Origin: Alphaproteobacteria bacterium
GTDB lineage: Bacteria; Pseudomonadota; Alphaproteobacteria; ATCC43930; CGMCC-115725
DNA: 41,391 nt
Direction: 5' to 3'
Assembly (NCBI GenBank): GCA_019240125.1
Contig: JAFAYW010000081.1
Location: 1 to 41,391 of the forward strand
The notes under the pieces are model-generated. The model was not told where the DNA came from. It did no database searches and saw only the letters and a list, made by a program, of their open reading frames with translations. Positions 33,901-41,391 of the stretch are shown here, in pieces (position 1 is the first letter of the stretch; each line of letters begins with the position of its first letter). The position numbers were made by a program, and so were the translations under genes.

Positions 33901-34572
33901 AACATTACTGAATGGCACCGCGCCATCGTTACCAATTGGTGGCGGTGTATTAGTAAAATCAGACAACGGCACATTAACTTGCGCGCCATCTGTATTCGTT
34001 ATTGTAACAATTTCGTCCGCCGAGCTTGCATTAATCTGTCGTGAAAAGGCCGTCTGATTGAAAAGCTCATCGTCCGTATACAAAGAATCAATGTTTGCGG
34101 TCGTAGGTGCGTTCATCCGAACGCTGTCAAAAATAGCTGTTGACTGATCTAGTGGTAAAGAAGTCGACATACTATTCAAATAATCGACCGTGCCTATGAC
34201 ATTGTCATCGCTTATCCCATAAGAGGCCCAATTGAATTTGGAATCGTCGCTTAGTATCTGGTAGCCGCCAGACTGGACCGTATTTACAAATTCTGCTATC
34301 GCTTGTTCGCCAGCGTTTGGCACTAGCAGACCGTTCACCAATTGGTTGCCAGCGGTCGTGGTTGGCTCAACATATTCCCCAGAGTTTGCGGTCAACCATT
34401 CTGTTATAGCGGCTGCGCCCGGCGCAGACGGGTTTGCCTGCGTCGCTTCATAGATCACGGCGTCTGGTATTACCAACGTGCTACCTGACCCGGACGGCAA
34501 CAGCGTGTTGAGGGCGGACGTGCCGGCCTTGCCAAGTGCTATTAGAGTATTTGCATCTACGATTATGTCCAA
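30982..34572 (-). CDS. Secreted-type PIN-domain/DUF4214-repeat protein
   Basis: 1,196 residues; the apparent start is TTG 34572, placing the PIN fold at residue 1. Residues 1-135 fit a DUF3368-like PIN nuclease: IIVDANTLIALGKAG (D6), VIPDAVIYEAT (E42), NAGEQAIAEF (E89), ILSDDSKFNW (D109/D110), then GTVDYL. Residues about 255-300 have a hydrophobic, alanine-rich stretch. The middle is threonine/serine/glycine-rich with autotransporter-like repeats (GRISGYGSISGSVENFGTIT). Residues about 820-1060 carry DUF4214 repeats (LYQNILNRAPDAGGLAGWTN). The last residues, SIYLPGVAPTSLSAPNFRFL, resemble type I secretion tails. No signal peptide or ABC exporter is seen. An exported nuclease effector is possible but inferred. 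Confidence 0.85.
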   Translation of the reverse strand: MDIIVDANTLIALGKAGTSALNTLLPSGSGSTLVIPDAVIYEATQANPSAPGAAAITEWLTANSGEYVEPTTTAGNQLVNGLLVPNAGEQAIAEFVNTVQSGGYQILSDDSKFNWASYGISDDNVIGTVDYLNSMSTSLPLDQSTAIFDSVRMNAPTTANIDSLYTDDELFNQTAFSRQINASSADEIVTITNTDGAQVNVPLSDFTNTPPPIGNDGAVPFSNVETEIGGPTSSAWNEVPQITTEVEAANGGAAGAGEAAAIGPELLDLGVYGAAAFSLAMITNLGYAVYQDQTGDYSGAARTLDNFWGSPSGSNYVPYGFYFTNNDLKALQLLGNPSQPSPFSNDSTLNVDPTIYSYSTNNGNTINLTSDGSGGTDIEITGTQIAPVGVNNELFDFTSALNLSKLIQNYSNGTSQITTYNQDGSSTTNYYSGPNGTGALTKVDQENANDTSEITTYNSSGSTTITYTGPHGTGVVIGGDLINSIGSVTTEPDIITYKYSGTAVSAVVEFSNIQGQVLSATLNGGGVTVNSGVDYQIGDVFAVIPATLQVEQWGIVGRVNGEEVSVVGYIANPTISAADNEFYENLNVSPIVYYENEYASGSWSLVSMTTAATVTPDMGQTQQLSDVLSNPSLTTAGNIQDVTVTGPGTVEVAGVASVLNVSVNTGGDLVLQGGSLQTDPITVAVDGRISGYGSISGSVENFGTITAQDGTLELGGPISGSGSLVFGSSGSFQLDGTTMPANTISGFVPGDMVDLADVTYDSAGNVTLPGADILQIEENGTNYDLDLDPSQNFEGDVFQLTADTGNGTDVLVLTPVESAIFQLYYQILDRTADATGLAGWVADLASGDTLQNLRVDIANSSEAQGDLTRLYQNILNRAPDAGGLAGWTNYLAGGGTLAQARADIANSGEAQNDLTQLYETILGRAPDTDGLAGWTNYLAGGGSLTEAGVDIANSPEAQGDLAQLYQNILNRAPDAGGLAGWTNYLAGGGTLAQARVDIANSGEAQSDLTQLYETILGRAPDTHGLAGWTSYLAGGAMLSTVQFDIAHSSEAQGDLTSIFQNIEGRAPDMAELAGMENQLVPFGTSLASVEANLGSNGPTGFTDLIISSGSQSLTALSSPEAFDFSNVTMGQDTIYGFDPTQDAIRISHTTAASFAQVQASFTASAAGTVMSFGVSQSIYLPGVAPTSLSAPNFRFL
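31320..32118. repeat. Tandem 141-bp repeats encoding DUF4214 units
   Basis: Six 47-codon units lie in tandem within the PIN/DUF4214 gene. Units 2 and 4 (QNILNRAPDAGG) are nearly identical, as are 3 and 5 (ETILGRAPDT), giving a 282-bp higher-order period (for example the same bases at 31519 and 31801). The outer units are more diverged. This points to recent duplication of a pair of units. Confidence 0.85.
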
Positions 34573-34638
34573 TCTTAGAAGCCTATTCGATGGCGACCGA
34601 AGGGTACCCGAAGATAGTGAGATATATATTTAGAGACG

Positions 34639-34875
34639 TTAGTCCAGTCCAAGTTCTTTGCGAGCGGCAATTCGGATTTTAACCCCTAAAGCTGAAAGTT
34701 GAATCAGAGTTAGATCTGGATACAGCGCGTGAGTTATTGTAAGAAGTTTTGAGGATATATCTTCGGACCAAGCGTCATTTGATTCGCTAACTTTTATCCG
34801 CGACCATATGTCCGGTTTGCTGGTCTTCAAGTAGCTAACGGTCGCGTCTATTAGAGCGGGAGCGGCAGCCTCCAT
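34639..34875 (-). CDS. Small helical protein, candidate partner of the PIN/DUF4214 protein
   Basis: 78 residues from ATG 34875, with GAGG about 11 bases before. It has no signal peptide or membrane helix and is mostly helical (ALIDATVSYLKTSKPDIWSR, SSKLLTITHALYPDL, LSALGVKIRIAARKELGLD). It lies upstream of the PIN/DUF4214 gene on the same strand with a 66-base gap, so it is probably cotranscribed. An antitoxin or immunity role is suggested by place and size only; I do not recognise a family. Confidence 0.6.
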   Translation of the reverse strand: MEAAAPALIDATVSYLKTSKPDIWSRIKVSESNDAWSEDISSKLLTITHALYPDLTLIQLSALGVKIRIAARKELGLD

Positions 34876-35130
34876 TGTTTGTTTGCCTCTAGTAGCAAAG
34901 CGATTATTGGTATTTGTACATTATCAAGCCTGCAGTTTAAGTAAAGGGTTTGGCTTGGCGCAAAAGGATTAGCCCCTGAGGTGGTGAATTGGCCCCGAGG
35001 CCTATATTTCTAAGGTCCTCAGTAAAGGGCCGCGCTCCCGATCCATAGTGTCTTTGCGGTATCGGCAATAGTCAGGTCGGTAGCCAATCCGACAGTCAAG
35101 GCGTTCCAGTCTATTTACATGCGAAAGTCT
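34876..35130. other. Intergenic stretch, no supported gene
   Basis: AT-richer DNA between the small helical gene and dif-like site 2. It should contain the leftward promoter of that gene, but I do not see one clear enough to mark. Confidence 0.35.
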
Positions 35131-35158
35131 ACGCATGATAACGTCCTTAATCATGCGC
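35131..35158 (+). other. dif-like recombination site 2
   Basis: Arms ACGCATGATAA (35131-35141) and TAATCATGCGC (35148-35158) pair at 9 of 11 positions around the spacer CGTCCT (35142-35147). The spacer and its flanks (ATAACGTCCTT) are identical to dif-like site 1 at 5121-5148 and on the same strand. An identical, asymmetric spacer is what Xer-type exchange needs. The role is inferred. Confidence 0.6.
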
Positions 35159-35620
35159 AACATCAACGGGTAGCGGGCGATCCCCTAGCGTTCACGGCGC
35201 ACCAGGCGCTAGTCGCGATGCTGCGGCGTCTCCCGCTCACCACGTACGGCCGCTACTGGTCGGCGGACCGAACGACTGCCTGGCGCGTCATCAAGTCATC
35301 AAGAGCGCCGTGCACCGAGTTGCGGTCGTCGCGGGAAGCGGCACCGGCGAGCGATACGCGCGCCGGCAACCATTGCTGGTACAGCAGCTCGCTTTGGGCC
35401 GCACTGCAAACGACCACGGTTTTCAAAGCTTAGCGGTTGGCGTTACGCGCGGGACGGGTGGCGACAGAGATGTGTTGGCGGACGCCGTTCGGCAGGTCGC
35501 GGTAATATTCTCCACCGCGCAAAAAGTGACCTCATAATAGTGGAAGTCGAGCAGGTTCAGATGAAAATGCTTCGATAAATCATCATCGTAATCGCGATAT
35601 TTATGATGGCAAACCTGTGA
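35159..35620. other. Gene-poor stretch, no supported gene
   Basis: 462 bases with two overlapping plus-strand ORFs (35119-35433, 35310-35537) that show no family pattern and no good ribosome site. It looks like decayed DNA. Confidence 0.35.
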
Positions 35621-36067
35621 TCAGGTCCAGAGTTCTACATTCCAGTCGCGCGCCAAGGCTCGATCAATTTGGGTGATAAAGCCTGTCCCGAACTTCGAGA
35701 CCTTGCCGTCTCCGGTCGCGATGATAATGGTACCTTAGGATGGTCAAGCAGAACATTTGCGATCTTGAGGTGCAGCACCTCGTCAACGCCTTGCTCGCCG
35801 AAGCTGCCGTCTTCGCGTTCGACCTTGCGAAGCAAATCCGTTGTATAGCCGTGCTGCTCGGCATAAGCCCACAGGGCGTCGCAAGACGGGCGGTACTGAA
35901 CCGGCTAGAATCTTGGTCTCGATCTCTCGATTGTTCTCGATCAAGTTGAAGAGATTGTTGAAATGCAAGCGTACAGCATATTCATAAACGTGCGGTTCTA
36001 AATCCTAACAAGCGTATCGTGCTCCCCAAATGACATTCGAATTATCAAAGAATACATGCGCAACCAT
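35621..36067 (-). pseudogene. Broken NYN-domain (LabA/DUF88-like) ribonuclease gene
   Basis: Read leftward from ATG 36067, three frames together give an NYN/PIN-like protein. First comes VAHVFFDNSNVIWGARYAC, with the catalytic aspartate, then a TAG, then EYAVRLHFNNLFNLIENN and REIETKILAGSVPP. After a frameshift come LWAYAEQHGYTTDLLRKVER and EDGSFGEQGVDEVLHLKI, then ANVLLDHP. After a second frameshift come TIIIATGDGKVSKFGTGFIT and QIDRALARDWNVELWT, ending at TGA 35623-35621. The family is recognised by FIDNSN-like, GVDE..HL and ATGDGD-like motifs. With one nonsense codon and two shifts it is dead. It lies just inside dif-like site 2. Confidence 0.8.
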
Positions 36068-36569
36068 TGGCGTCGCCTCTTAAAGTAAATCAAGGCAATT
36101 TGTTAGATGTGGTGCCACTAGTTCCGAACAAAAGGTCATCGACCCGATGACCTCGATTTAATTAACCGTGTCACTGAGCCAGTGTACCCGCCCGACTATC
36201 GGTCTACTTGGAATTCGAGCGCAGGACGCGTCGAGCTCGATGAGGCGCCCATCCATATCGGCTTGACGGAAGCAGCCTCGCACCGCTGCACCGCTCCCTA
36301 TGGCTGGCGGACAACGGGCGTGCATAGGCGCTAGGGTCGCGCGGGATTTCCGTCCGGAGAAGGTGGCTGCCAAGCTACGGAAGATTGTGGCTCACGGCGT
36401 CGCGGTTGTGACCCAATGCTAGAAACGAAATTAGTTGACGACGACTTGGATGCCGAGCTCGCTCCACGGGCGGCTGCTGGTCGTACTCGTTTATCCGTAA
36501 CTTTCGGTTGCATCATGGATTGGCGTAAGGAACAATTTACGCGCGACGGTCGGCCGCTTGGAGACGGAC
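36068..36569. other. Upstream region of the RHS gene
   Basis: 502 bases between the NYN pseudogene and the RHS start. It must contain the RHS promoter and leader. ORFs on both strands (for example 36416-36697 plus) run into the RHS gene in other frames and resemble nothing I know. GGAG at 36560-36563 is the RHS ribosome site. Confidence 0.4.
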
Positions 36570-39500
36570 ATGTGGGGGCGGGCAGCAATTTTCTGTGTTC
36601 TGGCAGTCGCCACCGTGATCGCGTCGCGATCGTCGTCAGCAGATATCGCCATTGGCGCGATTCCCGGCACCTTCGGTGTCTCGCTTTCCGGCAGTAGCAA
36701 CTACTCCATTCCGATAAAAATCGGACCTGGAGCGGCCGGAACACAGCCCAAAATTCAATTAGATTACGACAGTCAGACATTGAGTGGCCCAGTTGGTGCC
36801 GGCTGGTCTATTAGTGGGATCTCGGCGATTACGCGAGGACCGAAGGATGCATTCGTTGACGGCAGACCCGCAGGCATAAATTTCGACGATAACGACGCAC
36901 TTTATATTGACGGGCAGAGACTCGTCGAAGTCCCAGCGCCGCCCGGTCATGCTCCCGGAGCAACCTACTATCGGAAAGTAAACGACGACTACTCTGAAGT
37001 TGTACGATACGGCCCCAGCCTGGAACGTTCATACTTTCGGGTCAGGACAAAGGGCGGCCTCACGCTCGTCTTCGGTAATCCAGGTAATGCAACAACCTCG
37101 TCACCGGACCCTGTGAGGTACGACGCTACTATTCTTATCCACCGAGACAAAGCAGGTGATAGCACAAAGGATCACGCTCTCTTGTTTGCAGAAAGTGTCG
37201 CGATTGACACCGCTGGAAATTTCATTGCTTTTCACTATAAGCAGAACGGCAACGGTGATTACAATATCGATGAAATTATATACACAGGTCATGGCTCAAT
37301 AGACGACGCGGCGGTCATTACGGTGGACCGTGACCCCTTCGCGAGTGTTACATTCCAGTACCAGGACGCACCGCGGCCGCTCGATGCTTATGTTTCTGGC
37401 GGCCTATTGCGAAAAGAGAAGACACTTTCGGATATCTATTCCTGTGTATCAGACGCGACTATTTCGTATCCATTCGACTGCGGCGCGGCCACGTTGGCGA
37501 CTGACACGCGTGTCCACCAGGTCTCTCATTATCACCTACACTACGAGCCAACGGAGACAGCCAATCGGCTTGTCCTCACAAAAGTTCATATGTTTGGAGC
37601 AGACGATGCTATCGAAATTTCTCCCACAGCATTTACCTATACTACTCCGAGCCCAGGCTGGGACCTAGCCGCTGATTTTCTGCCGCTGGGACTAACGCTG
37701 GCTAACATCGATCATATTGCACAAGGATATCGGTTCGCGCATGTGGACCCAGCCTCAACCGGCGGACTGGACCTGCTGTTCGCAGCGCAAATTAACGGGA
37801 AAAACGTCGCGTTTGCATTTAAAAATGCAGGATCGGGATCGTGGAAGGCCGGCAGTCAACCGTGGATAGACGACGGAAAAACCGATCCCCAAAACGGCCA
37901 AGTGACAGGCTTTGCACCGCCCGTCTCGTTTGTGGATGAAGACGGCTCTGATTTGGGCGTCATCACGGCCGATGTTGACGGGTCAGGTAGAGCGGCGATC
38001 ATGCAAAGTGATGTCCGCGCGAAGCAACCGAGTAGGTCTGCTTACCTGCCCGGAGCGCAACAATATGAGGCCCACCCTGAGTACAATCTGCCCTTCATTG
38101 TCAGTCAGGATGGAAAGGTTGTCGCGAACTATCGGTTCGGAAAATGGACTGGGGGCGCCGGCCCGGATTTAATCTACGAATCCGGGGACCAACGAGGATT
38201 TTTGAAAAATGCCGGGCCAGGCGCAAACTTGGGATGGTTACCGCAAGGCGGTCCTCTTCCAACGATCCCTCTCGATAGCCGAACCCACCTCGTCGATCTA
38301 GACTGCTCGGGAGACCCGCCTGCACTTGTTGGTCCGGGGAAGAATGCGGACGGCTCCTTAGGTTGGAAGATTTTCCGGTACACGGCCGCGGGGTGGAGAG
38401 AAGATGCCGATGCGGAAGCCAATCGGGCTCCGCCTTTTCCGCCTGACACCGACCCAGAGGCCGTCCGCGAGGTCCGGTTTGATGGCCCTTCGTCCAAGTG
38501 CACCGGTCTCATCGTAGCTTCGGCCAAGACGAACACGCATCTTGCGGTTGTTCCCGACCCGTCCAGGACGACAGGATGGAAGAGCATTGACGACAAGACA
38601 CCCCCGTTTGACTTGGTCGACGCAAGCGGAAGACCGTCTAAGGCGATAGTGGCGAACCTCGAGAACAAGGGGTACGACGGTATCGTGGCGAGCACTCTGT
38701 TGCCGGACGGAACATCGATCGCTTTTGCATTCACCCAGGATTCGGCGCGCTGGCACCCAGCATCCCAATTCGTCCCGACGGCTTCGTTGAGCAGCCTCGA
38801 TCCTCGTAATCCGGTGTTCTCCTTCGTTGGTCCGATTGTTGGTCAGGGTGGCGACGATATCGCAATACTTAACGATCAGCGTGTAACGAGTTCGACAGAC
38901 GAAGGTCGAAACCGCCAATTCGGACAATTCTATACCAACGATGGCAGTGGTTTTGTGCCGCAGACGTCGTTCGCGCCACCCATACAATTTGCGACCAAAG
39001 ACAAACTCGATACCGGGGTACGCTTCGTCGATCTTCATGGCACAGGTCTGCCGGATGCGATTTACAGCCGCCTCGTAACAAAAAACGGGAAAACTTACTT
39101 AGAGACTGGAGCGTATAGAAATATGGGTCATGGGTGGGTTGAGGAAGGAGCGGAATGCACGGACTCCAACGATAGCTTCGACACATCAAAAACCGATGTC
39201 CCTCTCAAAGACGGACTCTGCCCGCCAATACCTTTTACAGGTGCCGAGATCACCGGAAACCCGGTTCAGTTCGTCGACTTGGATGGCGACGGATATGCAG
39301 ATATGATCTATAGTTACCAGGACAAGGCGGGGAACCTGGTCACCAAAATCTATTTTAACAAAAGAGATGAAAGCGGCGCCGGGAATAGACGTAAATGGGT
39401 GGACGCGACCTCGGACTCGGACAAATTCGGAAAATATATGCCGCCTCCGGGTGTTTTCCCGTTAGCCGCTTCTGGCGTGGGAGATATGGGGGTCCGGTTC

Positions 39501-41391
39501 GCGAAGTTTGATGCTCACCAAGTTGGTGTCTTGAAAAGTTTCCGAGATGGTGCAACAGCATGCGGCGCACCCTCCCCCAATCCCTTTTGCCCTCCAACCG
39601 TGCGCCCTCTGAACAGGAGCGCCTTCGTATTCGACGGCAATGCTTGGGCAAATGCGGGCGCAGGTTACCTGCCGCCAATTCCGTTTGTCACACAGTACTC
39701 TTCGGCCAAAGATCACTCGATTGACCTATTTATTCAGCTTCTTGATGTTACCGGCGGCGGCCTGCCGTGCATAGTGGCCTATTATCAAGATCCGGTCGAT
39801 GGCAGTTGGCAAAACGACATTTGGACAAACGACGGTACGCGATGGGTCGATAGTGGTATCCGGCTGCCGCAGGATGCGCAGCTCGATGCAGTGTACCGCG
39901 ATTCAACGACTTTGGTTCAGATGATCGACATTAATGGCGATGGCTTGCCCGATATTGTCATGACGAAGGGCAGTGCGCCAAGCAAGTCTAAAACGTGGAC
40001 AGGAACGGGCTTGGGTTGGATCGATGCTCCCGACTGGCAGATACCGGCAGACGCAATCTCAGCAAAGGAGGGCGATCCCGGCTTTCGTCTGGTGAATACC
40101 AAAGGCGACGGTTATCTCGACGTTTTGTGGCTTCGTCCAAACGAAAACGGGCAGCCAAAACGCGGACTCGCGCTAAACAACGGACATGATTGGAATAGTC
40201 GCAAAGATGATGTTGTTCCACCTGATATAACCTTCATTGATGGAGATGGGGTGGATCAGGGCGTGCGGTTACTGAATGTTACGGGTAAAGGGGTTATAGA
40301 TATCGTCTCTTCGTTTGCCGGCTCGCAGAAGGCTTATATTAATCGGGCACGGCGCGCCGATGTTCTTTCGTCCGTGACGGATGGTTACGGTATAAAGACT
40401 ACTGTGGCGTACGAAACGCTGCTTGAATATGACTGCTCAGATTCACCCAGCGGTGCTGACTGCGACCAGTCGCGAGCAGGAGTGCGCCCAAACCCGCTCG
40501 GCTGGCGTGCATATGAACGAGAATCGCCGGATACTTATCCGAAGGTTGCGCCGGTCCCAACCGCCTATGTGGTACGTCAATCAATCGTCGACGAGGCTGA
40601 CGGGAACCCACCTGTAGCGATCGACTATCGTTACGGAAAGTATGAAGTAGACGCAAACGCATCTCGATCGTTGGGCTTCGGGTGGCGAGAAAGCCTCAAC
40701 GAATTTAGTAAAACCGTAACGCGAAGCGAAATGGTGCAAGACGCTCGGGCACGAGCAAGCGTAGCTGTCGAGACATCGTGTATCGTGAACACCGATGTTT
40801 TGACATCCATGGTTACCAAAGCATTGGAGAGCCTTGATCCGAAAGATCGGTTCCCAGTGGATTTATGTGAGCCCGGAAATCTGGTGGCGTTTGCTTGGGG
40901 GCGGAAGATTTCGGAAAACGAGACGTGCTGGAACGTCGTTGAAGGAGACATGCAGGGACATCTCAACGAGACCCAATTGCCAGCAGTCACCTCGTGCGTT
41001 CGTCCTGATGTCACCGCGACGAGCGGTTTGACGGGACAAGTGGTTCGACAAAGCACGATCTGGAAATCTGTATCCGCATCTTACGAACTCGATGGTCAGG
41101 TTATTTCCCGAAGTACGAATACATTCAGATACGATCCGAATGGAGGGATACTTGATCGGCACGGAAACCTTTTGAGCTCCACCGCCGCATTGGCGGACGG
41201 CTCCTCGATTGAAACAACGAACGAATATGCAGACGATGTAGCACATTGGTTTCTGGGACGTCTGACAAAGGCGGTGGTCAAAAAAATTGGCGATCCAATC
41301 GGCACCGGGCCTGATCGTCAGACTGAAACGCGGCGGTCGTGCTTTAGGTATGACGATGATACTGGCCTCCTCTTGGAGGAGGACGTGAATT
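36570..41391 (+). CDS. Giant secreted SpvB/FG-GAP/RHS toxin, N-terminal part (continues at base 1)
   Basis: This is the first 1,602 codons, plus a few repeated at the overlap, of a 2,854-residue protein that continues at position 1. The ATG at 36570 follows GGAG at 36560-36563, and an in-frame TAA lies at 36498. Residues 1-24 look like a Sec signal peptide (hydrophobic AIFCVLAVATVIA, likely cleavage SSSA/D). Residues 30-90 match the SpvB/TcdB N-terminal family (YSIPIKIGPGAAGTQP, GAGWSISGISAITRGP). FG-GAP/VCBS-like motifs follow (FVDLDGDGYADMIY near residue 900, MIDINGDGLPDIV near 1120, others between), as in the TcB mid regions. The end has RYDDDTGLLLEEDVN, the first half of a YD/RHS unit. 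In Tc-type toxins such parts build a hollow cocoon around a C-terminal toxin; the same role here is inferred. No stop occurs before the window end. Confidence 0.9.
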   Translation, partial: MWGRAAIFCVLAVATVIASRSSSADIAIGAIPGTFGVSLSGSSNYSIPIKIGPGAAGTQPKIQLDYDSQTLSGPVGAGWSISGISAITRGPKDAFVDGRPAGINFDDNDALYIDGQRLVEVPAPPGHAPGATYYRKVNDDYSEVVRYGPSLERSYFRVRTKGGLTLVFGNPGNATTSSPDPVRYDATILIHRDKAGDSTKDHALLFAESVAIDTAGNFIAFHYKQNGNGDYNIDEIIYTGHGSIDDAAVITVDRDPFASVTFQYQDAPRPLDAYVSGGLLRKEKTLSDIYSCVSDATISYPFDCGAATLATDTRVHQVSHYHLHYEPTETANRLVLTKVHMFGADDAIEISPTAFTYTTPSPGWDLAADFLPLGLTLANIDHIAQGYRFAHVDPASTGGLDLLFAAQINGKNVAFAFKNAGSGSWKAGSQPWIDDGKTDPQNGQVTGFAPPVSFVDEDGSDLGVITADVDGSGRAAIMQSDVRAKQPSRSAYLPGAQQYEAHPEYNLPFIVSQDGKVVANYRFGKWTGGAGPDLIYESGDQRGFLKNAGPGANLGWLPQGGPLPTIPLDSRTHLVDLDCSGDPPALVGPGKNADGSLGWKIFRYTAAGWREDADAEANRAPPFPPDTDPEAVREVRFDGPSSKCTGLIVASAKTNTHLAVVPDPSRTTGWKSIDDKTPPFDLVDASGRPSKAIVANLENKGYDGIVASTLLPDGTSIAFAFTQDSARWHPASQFVPTASLSSLDPRNPVFSFVGPIVGQGGDDIAILNDQRVTSSTDEGRNRQFGQFYTNDGSGFVPQTSFAPPIQFATKDKLDTGVRFVDLHGTGLPDAIYSRLVTKNGKTYLETGAYRNMGHGWVEEGAECTDSNDSFDTSKTDVPLKDGLCPPIPFTGAEITGNPVQFVDLDGDGYADMIYSYQDKAGNLVTKIYFNKRDESGAGNRRKWVDATSDSDKFGKYMPPPGVFPLAASGVGDMGVRFAKFDAHQVGVLKSFRDGATACGAPSPNPFCPPTVRPLNRSAFVFDGNAWANAGAGYLPPIPFVTQYSSAKDHSIDLFIQLLDVTGGGLPCIVAYYQDPVDGSWQNDIWTNDGTRWVDSGIRLPQDAQLDAVYRDSTTLVQMIDINGDGLPDIVMTKGSAPSKSKTWTGTGLGWIDAPDWQIPADAISAKEGDPGFRLVNTKGDGYLDVLWLRPNENGQPKRGLALNNGHDWNSRKDDVVPPDITFIDGDGVDQGVRLLNVTGKGVIDIVSSFAGSQKAYINRARRADVLSSVTDGYGIKTTVAYETLLEYDCSDSPSGADCDQSRAGVRPNPLGWRAYERESPDTYPKVAPVPTAYVVRQSIVDEADGNPPVAIDYRYGKYEVDANASRSLGFGWRESLNEFSKTVTRSEMVQDARARASVAVETSCIVNTDVLTSMVTKALESLDPKDRFPVDLCEPGNLVAFAWGRKISENETCWNVVEGDMQGHLNETQLPAVTSCVRPDVTATSGLTGQVVRQSTIWKSVSASYELDGQVISRSTNTFRYDPNGGILDRHGNLLSSTAALADGSSIETTNEYADDVAHWFLGRLTKAVVKKIGDPIGTGPDRQTETRRSCFRYDDDTGLLLEEDVN
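41376..41391. repeat. Terminal repeat identical to bases 1-16 (circle joint)
   Basis: GAGGAGGACGTGAATT at the window end is the same as its first 16 bases. The reading frame of the RHS gene continues across without a stop and gives an intact YD motif, so this is the overlap of a circular molecule rather than a biological repeat. Confidence 0.9.

Noticed and set aside
35119..35537. Two overlapping plus-strand ORFs after dif-like site 2
   Set aside because: The first overlaps the dif-like site, neither has a family pattern, and the stretch looks decayed.
36331..36780. 149-codon minus-strand ORF over the RHS start
   Set aside because: Antisense to the signal peptide and SpvB motif, with no recognisable sequence.
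1..41391. CRISPR arrays, tRNA or rRNA genes, intact insertion sequences
   Set aside because: I saw no regularly spaced short repeats with spacers, no tRNA/rRNA-like sequence, and no transposase with terminal repeats.

Overview
The window looks like one complete circular plasmid of about 41,375 bp. Its last 16 bases (41376-41391) repeat its first 16. Joining the ends keeps one reading frame open and completes a YD repeat at the joint, so one giant RHS gene runs from 36570 through the end to 3759. The host is probably an alphaproteobacterium. The reasons are a repC-type initiator, a ParB/HTH protein of the kind seen on rhizobial and related plasmids, a DUF736 gene, and a Ti-like traA/traD pair around an IncQ/Ti-type nick site. 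The backbone (about 15-30 kb) is GC-rich. The accessory blocks (about 6.1-8.6 kb and 30.7 kb round through the origin to about 4 kb) are visibly more AT-rich, which suggests acquisition.

Layout. (1) 35.1 kb, through the joint, to 5.1 kb: a broken NYN-domain gene, the 2,854-residue secreted SpvB/FG-GAP/RHS protein, a small candidate immunity gene and a tyrosine recombinase. Two dif-like sites sharing the spacer CGTCCT flank this block. (2) 5.4-8.6 kb: a small coiled-coil ORF, a recombinase remnant, a RES toxin with an MbcA/ParS-like antitoxin, a divergent gene of unknown function behind 13-bp repeats, and a small membrane ORF. (3) 8.8-15.0 kb: a complete qatABCD anti-phage operon, convergent with an AbiE-type toxin/antitoxin pair. 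(4) 15.6-24.1 kb: ParB-like protein, a class III nucleotidyl cyclase fused to a large C-terminal region, a parA/ribbon-helix-helix partition operon with many ACATGT-type sites, a small RHH gene, repC and DUF736. (5) 24.2-30.7 kb: mobilisation genes with oriT, relaxase/helicase TraA and a coupling protein that carries a C-terminal membrane helix and SH3 domain. No mating-pair-formation genes are present, so the plasmid looks mobilisable rather than self-transmissible. (6) 31.0-34.9 kb: a 1,196-residue protein with an N-terminal PIN nuclease-like domain, DUF4214 repeats and a type I secretion-like tail, preceded by a 78-residue gene.

Together: replication, partition and mobilisation modules carry an unusually dense cargo of defence (Qat, AbiE, RES TA, possibly the cyclase) and competition genes (RHS protein, PIN/DUF4214 protein). 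The best candidates for something undescribed are the cyclase fusion, the PIN-DUF4214 exported protein with its small partner, the coupling protein-SH3 fusion, and the toxin block between two dif-like sites.
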